Of a stretch of 8,683 bases of DNA, positions 1-5,202 are shown one piece after another. The notes beneath the pieces are model-generated. The model was not told where the DNA came from. It saw nothing but the letters and a program-made list of their open reading frames with translations, and ran no database searches. The stretch lies in the NCBI GenBank assembly GCA_944323945.1, contig CALUUL010000064.1, positions 1-8,683 of the forward strand. The letters run 5' to 3'. Made by a program: the position numbers and the translations under genes. The stretch is from Candidatus Gastranaerophilales bacterium. GTDB taxonomy: Bacteria; Cyanobacteriota; Vampirovibrionia; Gastranaerophilales; Gastranaerophilaceae. The stretch's first letter is position 1. Each line of letters begins with the position of its first letter.

Positions 1-111
1 ACACCTACTTTTGTAATTGGTGTAAATAAGAAAATTGGTATTGATTCTTATGGAGAATTTAAAAAATACATTATAGAACAAGGCGGTAAAGAAAAGTTAA
101 ATCATGACTAA
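1..111 (+). CDS. C-terminal end of a thioredoxin-fold (DsbA/thioredoxin-like) protein, partial
   Basis: An open frame enters from the left edge and stops at TAA 109-111, giving the last 36 residues of a protein. It opens with TPTFVIG, which resembles the cis-proline loop and following strand of thioredoxin-fold proteins (typically a TPT-F-x-hydrophobic-NGK pattern). The segment SYGEFKKYI then matches the usual last helix of DsbA-like or thioredoxin-like proteins. The CxxC active site would lie outside the window, so the subfamily (DsbA, thioredoxin, glutaredoxin) cannot be settled. Its stop codon lies inside the start of queH (8-bp overlap), so the two genes are almost certainly co-transcribed. 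The fold call rests on a short fragment and is moderate. Confidence 0.55.
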   Translation, partial: TPTFVIGVNKKIGIDSYGEFKKYIIEQGGKEKLNHD

Positions 112-643
112 AAAGGTTTTAGTTCACGCTTGTTGTGCTGTTTGTAGTGCATATCCTATAGAAAAATTAAGAGCGCTTGGCTATAGCCCTGTTTTATATT
201 TTTTCAATCCAAACATTTTTCCGTTTGAAGAATTTGACAGAAGGCTAAATGAATTAATTAAATATGCAAAGAAAAAAAATGTAGATTTAATTGTGGAAAA
301 GCAAAATTCCGAAGATTGGTATAATGCTATAGCTGGTCTTGAAAATGAGCCTGAAAAAGGAAGAAGATGTTCAAGATGTTTTGAATATAGGCTCTTGTAT
401 ACTGTTTTAAAGGCATTTAAACTTGAATATCAATATTTCACAACTACTCTGACTGTTAGTCCGCATAAAAATTCAAAAGTGATTTTTGAAATAGCAAAAG
501 AACTTGCTAAAAAATATGAACTTACTTTTTTAGATATTGATTTTAAAAAAGAAAATGGATTTCTTAAAACTATGCAAATTGCAAAGCAAGAAAATTTTTA
601 TAGGCAAACATATTGTGGTTGTGAATTTAGTTTATTTAATTAA
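104..643 (+). CDS. queH: Epoxyqueuosine reductase QueH
   Basis: This 179-aa protein is a full-length QueH (formerly DUF208). The family reduces epoxyqueuosine to queuosine at the wobble base (position 34) of GUN-anticodon tRNAs, a cytosolic last step that replaces the unrelated cobalamin-dependent QueG. The family signatures are all visible: HACCAVC near the N-terminus (C10, C11, C14), RRCSRC (C89, C92), the TTLTVSPHKN segment (114-123) and the C-terminal YRQTYCGC (C171, C173). These cysteines hold the [4Fe-4S] cluster and the nearby metal and redox site in characterised QueH. The ATG at 104 is the only sensible start, because the CC motif begins ten residues in. It overlaps the preceding thioredoxin-like frame by 8 bp. 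No other queuosine genes are in view. The call is firm. Confidence 0.95.
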   Translation: MTKKVLVHACCAVCSAYPIEKLRALGYSPVLYFFNPNIFPFEEFDRRLNELIKYAKKKNVDLIVEKQNSEDWYNAIAGLENEPEKGRRCSRCFEYRLLYTVLKAFKLEYQYFTTTLTVSPHKNSKVIFEIAKELAKKYELTFLDIDFKKENGFLKTMQIAKQENFYRQTYCGCEFSLFN

Positions 644-667
644 CAAAAATTAATTTGATTAAATATA

Positions 668-697
668 TTGACAATAAAAATTTATTTTTTATTTTAT
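668..697 (+). promoter_or_regulatory. Candidate sigma70-type promoter for the 143-aa protein
   Basis: There is a perfect -35 hexamer TTGACA at 668-673. With an 18-nt spacer, TTTTAT (692-697) is a 4-of-6 match to the -10 consensus; TATATA at 695-700 is a better hexamer but would need a 21-nt spacer. Either choice puts the transcription start within a few bases of the ATG at 707, implying a leaderless or nearly leaderless mRNA. This agrees with the lack of any Shine-Dalgarno sequence before that ATG. The region is very AT-rich, so chance matches are likely. Confidence 0.35.
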
Positions 698-706
698 ATA
701 TACGTT

Positions 707-1138
707 ATGAAAATAAGTTGCATAAATAATATAGTAAATCATAAAACTCTAAATTATCAGTCAGTTTCGTTTAAAAGAAGTGTGAGTGTTAATGATGTTT
801 TGGTTAAAGAAGCAAAAAATGTCGATAATGTTGTAGATTGTGCAAAATCTTTTAAGAAATTTGTTATTGAGCCTTTTAGAGACTGGATAGATAATTCATT
901 ACCTGAAGATGGTCAAAAAGGAAGTTATTTGTTGGGAAAACTTATAGAACCATATGTTGATGTAATTAAAAAGTACGATATTTCTGATACAGAAAAATTT
1001 GTGAAACTTACATTGGGGGAAGATACTGCAAAAGTATTAAATGAAGCATCTGTAAATAATTCTATATTGAGATTATTAAAAGAAACAGTTGAAGAAAAAA
1101 CTGGAAAAACTATTATTGGAATTTTACAACAGAGCTGA
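707..1138 (+). CDS. Small soluble protein of unknown function with N-terminal QSVSFKR segment
   Basis: I do not recognise this 143-aa protein. The frame is open back to a TTG at 668, but that TTG is part of a TTGACA promoter-like hexamer and would add a residue stretch (MTIKIYFLFYIYV) unlike the rest, so I choose the ATG at 707. No ribosome binding site precedes it (TATATATACGTT). The first 24 residues are polar and end in QSVSFKR, without a signal peptide or membrane span. Residues 27-143 are mostly predicted-helical and charged, with C5 and C45 the only cysteines and no catalytic motif. A short disordered N-terminus ending in a (S/N)F(K/N/T)-type patch recurs, to my recollection, in small proteins of Gastranaerophilales; this is unverified. 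The gene lies 63 bp after queH and converges on the GIY-YIG gene. Coding status is likely from length and composition. Confidence 0.7.
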   Translation: MKISCINNIVNHKTLNYQSVSFKRSVSVNDVLVKEAKNVDNVVDCAKSFKKFVIEPFRDWIDNSLPEDGQKGSYLLGKLIEPYVDVIKKYDISDTEKFVKLTLGEDTAKVLNEASVNNSILRLLKETVEEKTGKTIIGILQQS

Positions 1139-1147
1139 TTTGTGTTT

Positions 1148-1414
1148 TTAAATATTTTTTATATGAATAAGTTTTTCTTTATCTTTTCTTTTTAAATTTT
1201 TTATTCTATATTCTTCTTTTAGTGCTTCATCTTTTGTATTACATTCTTTTGTGTAAACAATTTTCAAGGGTTTATTTGCTCTTGTATATTTAGCGCCTTT
1301 TCCTTCACAATGAAGTTTATATCTTCTTTCTACATTATTTGTATACCCACAGTATAGTTTGTTATTAACTGTCAAAATAATATAAACATAGTATTTTTTT
1401 AAGTTATCAGGCAT
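1148..1414 (-). CDS. UPF0213-type GIY-YIG nuclease-domain protein
   Basis: This 88-aa protein is a single GIY-YIG domain, the usual size for UPF0213 (YhbQ-like) proteins. The two namesake strands are YVYII (9-13) and LYCGYT (20-25). They are followed by the NVERRYKLH helix (27-35, with R31 at the position of the conserved arginine), the AKYTR segment (41-45) and EALKEEYRIKNL (63-74), where E68 fits the conserved catalytic glutamate. These proteins are proposed to act on nucleic acids in the cytosol, but the physiological role of the stand-alone members is poorly defined. The ATG lies inside the end of dusB (8-bp overlap), with no strong ribosome binding site, suggesting translational coupling as the last gene of the TPR-dusB operon. 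The family call is firm; enzymatic activity is inferred. Confidence 0.9.
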   Translation of the reverse strand: MPDNLKKYYVYIILTVNNKLYCGYTNNVERRYKLHCEGKGAKYTRANKPLKIVYTKECNTKDEALKEEYRIKNLKRKDKEKLIHIKNI

Positions 1415-2390
1415 TTAACAAAATTTCATCCAATATATTTAATATCTTATTATAGTTTAGCTCTGTTATAAGACTGTGTCTATATTCAGCTCCTTTTCTA
1501 ATATTTCTGATATAAGATGGATAAAATTTTCTAAAAAATTTTATACCTGTTTCTTCGCCTCTGAATGAAATTTGAAAATCCAAATGTTTTTTTAGCATTT
1601 TTATTCTTTCATTTAGGTCAGGTTCAGGTATTAGAACTCCTTCATTTAAATATTTTTCAATTCTATATATTAAAGATAAGTCCCCCATTGCAGCTCTTCC
1701 GATTGCAATTCCATCTGCCTTTGAAATTTCTAGACATTCTTTTGCAGTCTCTGGGCTAATAATATCTCCATTAGCGAAATAAGGAATATCAATTTCACCT
1801 TTTAATTTTGCTAATTCCTTCCAATCAGCTATTCCTGAATACATTTGAGCACGAGTTCTAGCATGAACTGTAACAGCACTAGCTCCAGCTTCTTGCATTA
1901 ATTGCGCAAACTCAACAAAATTTTTACTATCTTGGCTCCAACCCAACCTGAATTTACAAGTAACAGGAACATTAACAGCTTCTTTTACAGCTACAACAAT
2001 ATCTTTTGCTAACCGGGTATTTTTCATTAAAGAACAACCATCGTTCCCGTTTACTATTTTTTTTATTGGACACCCCATATTTATATCAATTATTGTTGCT
2101 TTATTTTCTAATATTTTAGCAGATTTTGCCATTAAATCAGGTTTATGACCTTCTATTTGAAAAGCAACAGGCTGTTCTTTATCATTTGTAAATGATATGT
2201 TACAATCAGGTCTTTGTACTAAAGCTTCAGAGCTAATCATTTCTGTAGTCAAAAGGCAATTATTAGAGTATTCTCTTATTAATTGTCTAAGTACAAAATC
2301 TGTAATTCCTGCCAATGGAGAAAGTGAAACACAACTGTTTATTTCAACATTTCCTATTTTTATTTTTTTTGAAACGGCAGTTACATCCAT
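1407..2390 (-). CDS. dusB: tRNA-dihydrouridine synthase, DusB type
   Basis: This 327-aa flavoenzyme reduces specific uridines of tRNA to dihydrouridine using NADPH and FMN. The N-terminal TIM barrel shows the family landmarks in order: LSPLAGITDFVLR (23-35), TTEMISSEAL (48-57), QIEG (78-81), INMGCPIKK (103-111) with catalytic C107, KFRLGW (146-151) with FMN-contacting K146, VHARTRAQMYSG (175-186) with H176, FANGDI (206-211) and the phosphate-binding GIAIGRAAMGD (227-237). Residues from about 250 form the helical tRNA-binding domain, including KFFRKFYPSYIRNI. The length is normal for DusB. Its ATG shares a base with the TPR gene's stop codon (TAATG), so translation is probably coupled to that gene. 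Assignment to DusB over other bacterial Dus subfamilies rests on overall motif resemblance. Confidence 0.93.
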   Translation of the reverse strand: MDVTAVSKKIKIGNVEINSCVSLSPLAGITDFVLRQLIREYSNNCLLTTEMISSEALVQRPDCNISFTNDKEQPVAFQIEGHKPDLMAKSAKILENKATIIDINMGCPIKKIVNGNDGCSLMKNTRLAKDIVVAVKEAVNVPVTCKFRLGWSQDSKNFVEFAQLMQEAGASAVTVHARTRAQMYSGIADWKELAKLKGEIDIPYFANGDIISPETAKECLEISKADGIAIGRAAMGDLSLIYRIEKYLNEGVLIPEPDLNERIKMLKKHLDFQISFRGEETGIKFFRKFYPSYIRNIRKGAEYRHSLITELNYNKILNILDEILLNA

Positions 2391-4501
2391 TATTGAATCT
2401 CTTTTATTCTTGTTTGTGCATATTTTTTATAATCGTTGTCTTCATCAGTTAAATCAATATATTTTTGATAATTTTCTTTTGCTGATTGGTAATTATTTAA
2501 TGCATCATAATCAACACCTAATGAATAATATGCAATAGCCATTTCTGGAGCATATTTTAATGTAGATTTATAATCTGCAATTGCTTTCTGATAATTATTT
2601 AAAGCATCAAACGACATAGCTCTATAATAATATACTGTGGCATTAGTTGGAGTTATTTTTAAAACTTTATCAAATAAAGTTATTGCTTCATTATATTTTT
2701 TTTCATCATACATTTGAATTGCTTGAGTTAATATGCCTTCTATTTGTTTTGAAGATATATAATCATCAAGTTCTTTAGCTTTTGTATTTAAAGAATTTTT
2801 AGATAGTGCAATTTTTATATATTCTCTTGCCTGCTCAAAGTTATTTTGATTTGCATATATCGAAGAAATATAGTATGGAATATCACTGTTTTTAGAATCT
2901 AGATTCATTGCTTTTTTATAAAATTCAATAGCTTTATCATTATTTTTTAGCGATTGATATGATGCTGCTATTCCTATTAAGGAATCAACTGTGGCTGGTG
3001 TAATTTTCATATATTCAGATATCGCTCTTTGATAATCACCGCTTTGAAATGCAGATGAAGCAATAGTGTAATTATTGGCAGCATATTCTTTTGCTACAAT
3101 TTCATATTGTTTTTTTACAAGTTCATTATCAGGTGCAAGAGCTTTTGCTTTTTGAATAATTGAATATGCATCAGAATAATTTTTCTTTTGTCTGTATGCT
3201 TGTGACAAATTTATGTAGGCATCTATTTTTGTATTATCAAGTTTTATTGTCTGCAAGTAATAGACTATAGCATCATCAATTTTATTTGCTTTATGAAGTT
3301 CATAGGCAAACTCATAGTACGAATTTGCATCCATTGGACTATTTTGTACATTTTTATATAAGAATGAAAGAACATCTTCAACCGGCATTGTATCTTTTAA
3401 TAAATCAAATAGTGCTGCTTTTGCAACTGAATTTTTTGGATCCATATTTAATACATTTTTATATTGTGCAATTGCGTCATCAGTTCTTTTTAATTCTTTT
3501 AAGCATTCAGCTTTATAAAGCATTACATTTGTATTATGCGGTTGAGATTGAAGAATAGAATTATAGGTATTTAATGCTAAATCATATTTTTTTTGTTCTT
3601 GATATAAAGTCCCAATATTTATTTTTGTATTAATATTTGAGGGGTTTAGTGATTCAGCTTTCTTATACTCATTTAATGCTTCAGTATATCTTTTTTGTTT
3701 TTGATATACAACACCCAGATTAGCGTGTGCTTCAGGATCTTTAGGGGCTTCATCAACTTTCTTTTGCCATATTCGTTCTAGTGAAATAAGAATATCATCT
3801 CTTTCTGCAGATGAATCAAGGACATAACTGTACTCTTTTAGTGATTCAGAAAAATTATTTAATTGTTCATATGTTCGTGCCAGTTTTAAATGTATATCTG
3901 TGTTATTTATATCAATAGCTAGTGCATTTTTATAAAAAATAAGAGCTTTTTCTGGTCTATTAAAAATTTTATATATATCACCTATAGCGCAATTGGCTTC
4001 AACTTTATAATTTGGACTATTTAATAATTGATAATAATCATATGCTGCCGCAGCAAATTCGCCTTTAATTCTCTGTGATTTGGCTAAGTTTAGTCTTTCT
4101 GAATCAGAAATTTGCTTTTTTTCAATTATAGAGAGATTTTTTTCCGTTCCAGTAATTACTTGTGCAGAAGCAAAAGAACTGTCTGAAAAGTATTTTGTAA
4201 AAAATAAAGCAGATTTTAAATCAGATACAGCTTTATCTGTTGCTTTTACAGTATTATTGTAATATTCAGCTCTCATATTATAAGCATTTGACAAACCTAT
4301 TATAGCTGAAGAATCATGCGAATTTGTTCTTATTGCTTTTTTAAATTCATTAATTGCACTTGAATATTGTGAATTGTCCAAATATTTCAGACCTTGAATA
4401 TAATTGGGATTTTCTTGATAATTGTCGTCATAAACAGTTTGAGCCAAAAGTGAATTTTGTACTACTAAAAAACAAACTAATATCCACAATACATTCTTCA
4501 T
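2390..4501 (-). CDS. Exported TPR-repeat protein
   Basis: This 703-aa protein begins with a Sec signal peptide: K2, a hydrophobic core (VLWILVCFLVV, 4-14) and a likely signal peptidase I site after LLA (residue 20). No lipobox cysteine is present, so it is probably periplasmic or secreted. Almost all the rest is tetratricopeptide repeats, with roughly 34-residue periods. The clearest are near 33-66, 132-165, 166-199, 200-233, 255-288, 289-322, 323-356, 393-426, 427-460, 505-538, 539-572, 586-619, 620-653 and 654-687; many show the A-x-x-x-Y-x-x-A-L-x-x-N-P pattern. There is no catalytic domain or membrane anchor after the signal. TPR stacks usually scaffold protein-protein contacts; the partner here is unknown. 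It is the first gene of the operon with dusB, and the strong AAGGAGA site upstream fixes the start. Confidence 0.88.
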   Translation of the reverse strand: MKNVLWILVCFLVVQNSLLAQTVYDDNYQENPNYIQGLKYLDNSQYSSAINEFKKAIRTNSHDSSAIIGLSNAYNMRAEYYNNTVKATDKAVSDLKSALFFTKYFSDSSFASAQVITGTEKNLSIIEKKQISDSERLNLAKSQRIKGEFAAAAYDYYQLLNSPNYKVEANCAIGDIYKIFNRPEKALIFYKNALAIDINNTDIHLKLARTYEQLNNFSESLKEYSYVLDSSAERDDILISLERIWQKKVDEAPKDPEAHANLGVVYQKQKRYTEALNEYKKAESLNPSNINTKINIGTLYQEQKKYDLALNTYNSILQSQPHNTNVMLYKAECLKELKRTDDAIAQYKNVLNMDPKNSVAKAALFDLLKDTMPVEDVLSFLYKNVQNSPMDANSYYEFAYELHKANKIDDAIVYYLQTIKLDNTKIDAYINLSQAYRQKKNYSDAYSIIQKAKALAPDNELVKKQYEIVAKEYAANNYTIASSAFQSGDYQRAISEYMKITPATVDSLIGIAASYQSLKNNDKAIEFYKKAMNLDSKNSDIPYYISSIYANQNNFEQAREYIKIALSKNSLNTKAKELDDYISSKQIEGILTQAIQMYDEKKYNEAITLFDKVLKITPTNATVYYYRAMSFDALNNYQKAIADYKSTLKYAPEMAIAYYSLGVDYDALNNYQSAKENYQKYIDLTDEDNDYKKYAQTRIKEIQ

Positions 4502-4510
4502 ATCGACTAG

Positions 4511-4517
4511 TCTCCTT
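4511..4517 (-). promoter_or_regulatory. Strong Shine-Dalgarno site of the TPR-protein gene
   Basis: On the minus strand the sequence reads AAGGAGA, nine bases before the ATG that ends at 4501. It is the best ribosome binding site in the window and decides the start of the TPR gene. Just upstream on the minus strand there are AT-rich -10-like hexamers, TATAAT (4526-4521) and TATAAA (4537-4532), but neither has a convincing -35, so I do not assign a promoter. Confidence 0.8.
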
Positions 4518-4568
4518 AATATTATATATATTTTATAACAATAATGAGAATATGGATATAGTTAAAGA

Positions 4569-4584
4569 GAATAATTAATTATTC
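4569..4584. repeat. Perfect 16-bp palindrome in the divergent spacer
   Basis: GAATAATTAATTATTC is identical to its reverse complement across all 16 bases, including the outer G-C pair. It lies between the divergent TPR and hydrogenase genes and shares its last three bases with the Rex-like site at 4582-4599. It could bind a dimeric regulator. In DNA this AT-rich, a 16-bp palindrome is expected by chance somewhere in a window of this size, though rarely in this particular spacer. Confidence 0.4.
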
Positions 4585-4599
4585 ATAAATGATTAACAA
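4582..4599 (+). promoter_or_regulatory. Rex-like operator upstream of hydC
   Basis: TTCATAA-ATGA-TTAACAA fits the clostridial-type Rex operator TTGTTAA-N4-TTAACAA. The right half matches at 7 of 7 positions and the left at 5 of 7. Rex is a repressor that binds NADH and NAD+ through a Rossmann domain and leaves DNA when NADH is high; in several anaerobes it controls hydrogenase and fermentation genes. The right half overlaps the -35 hexamer of a candidate promoter (4593-4598), a suitable place to block polymerase. The rex gene is not in this window. The consensus is from memory and AT-rich, so the match is suggestive only. Confidence 0.45.
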
Positions 4600-4621
4600 A
4601 AAAATATTATAAATATAAAAT
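4593..4621 (+). promoter_or_regulatory. Candidate distal promoter of the hydCBA operon
   Basis: TTAACA (4593-4598, 5 of 6 to TTGACA) and TAAAAT (4616-4621, 5 of 6 to TATAAT) are spaced by exactly 17 bases. Transcription would begin near 4628 and give a leader of about 80 nt before hydC. Its -35 coincides with the right half of the Rex-like operator. It may work together with, or instead of, the extended -10 promoter at 4661-4669. Confidence 0.4.
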
Positions 4622-4660
4622 GGTAAGAAATATGAAGTAATAAAAAAAATCTAAAAATAA

Positions 4661-4669
4661 TGCTATAAT
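4661..4669 (+). promoter_or_regulatory. Extended -10 promoter element of the hydCBA operon
   Basis: TGCTATAAT combines a perfect -10 hexamer (4664-4669) with the TGn extension that lets sigma70-type polymerase work without a good -35. The expected -35 position (4641-4646, TAAAAA) is indeed poor. Transcription would start near 4676, about 35 nt before the hydC ATG. Confidence 0.5.
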
Positions 4670-4710
4670 TTGTAAAAAGGAAATTAATAGATATAGAATA
4701 GGAGTAAAGG

Positions 4711-5202
4711 ATGAGTACAGGGTCTTCTGTAATCAGCACGACAAAGTTGGATGAAATTATTCAATCGTTCGGTGGTAAAAAATCTAATTTAATTGCTATT
4801 TTGCAAAAAGTTCAAGAAGTATATCGTTATTTACCTGAAGATGCAATGATATACATAGGTGAAAAGATAGAAGGATTGTCACCTGCAACAGTTTTTGGGG
4901 TGGCAACTTTTTATGCACAATTTTCATTAGAGCCAAAAGGTAAATATGAAATTAAAGTTTGTGATGGAACAGCTTGTCATGTTCGAGGTTCAATGCCTGT
5001 TTTAAATGCTATTAGAGCAAAACTTAATATGAAAGAAAAACAGCTTACAAGTGAAAATGGTTTATTCTCATTAGAAACAGTGAGTTGTCTTGGAGCTTGT
5101 GGTTTAGCACCTGTTGTAGTTATTAATGATAAAGTATATCCGCAAATGACTTCAGATGCTATTACTATAATATTAGATACCTTAATAAAGGAAGATAAAT
5201 AA
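4711..5202 (+). CDS. hydC: [FeFe] hydrogenase subunit HydC (NuoE-like [2Fe-2S] protein)
   Basis: This 163-aa subunit belongs to the NuoE/HndA/HydC family. It is a helical N-terminal part (about 1-70, with the ATVFGVATFYAQF signature at 59-71) followed by a thioredoxin-like ferredoxin domain that carries one [2Fe-2S] cluster. The four ligands are visible: C84 and C89 in VCDGTACHVRG, and C126 and C130 in SCLGACGLAP. In the soluble trimeric hydrogenase it sits next to HydB and takes part in electron transfer around the flavin subunit. AGGAG at 4700-4704, six bases before the ATG, supports the start. Its stop overlaps the hydB start (TAATG). By itself this sequence could be nuoE of complex I or a formate dehydrogenase subunit; the hydA gene two places downstream settles the assignment. 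Confidence 0.93.
   Translation: MSTGSSVISTTKLDEIIQSFGGKKSNLIAILQKVQEVYRYLPEDAMIYIGEKIEGLSPATVFGVATFYAQFSLEPKGKYEIKVCDGTACHVRGSMPVLNAIRAKLNMKEKQLTSENGLFSLETVSCLGACGLAPVVVINDKVYPQMTSDAITIILDTLIKEDK

Noticed and set aside
634..664. Inverted repeat ATTTAAT...ATTAAAT after queH as a terminator.
   Set aside because: The stem is only seven A-T pairs around a 17-nt loop with no following T-tract, so it is weak and expected by chance here.
668..706. A TTG start at 668 giving a 156-aa version of the unknown protein.
   Set aside because: The TTG is the start of a TTGACA -35 hexamer, has no ribosome binding site, and adds an aromatic-rich AT-derived stretch; the ATG at 707 gives a more natural N-terminus.
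1088..1105. Small hairpin CAGTT...AACTG near the end of the 143-aa gene as a terminator for the minus-strand operon.
   Set aside because: A five-base stem with an eight-base loop inside a coding region is too weak to support.
2197..4262. Plus-strand open frames opposite dusB and the TPR gene (for example 2197-2538, 3286-3558, 4080-4262).
   Set aside because: They lie antisense to well-supported genes, lack ribosome binding sites and have composition typical of reverse-strand shadows.
2390..4501. The repetitive TPR gene as a possible DNA repeat array.
   Set aside because: The periodicity is at the protein level (about 34 residues); the DNA units are too diverged to be direct repeats.
4524..4541. 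A second Rex-like half-site (ATAACAA at 4535-4541) near the TPR gene start.
   Set aside because: The partner half at 4524-4530 matches only three of seven positions.
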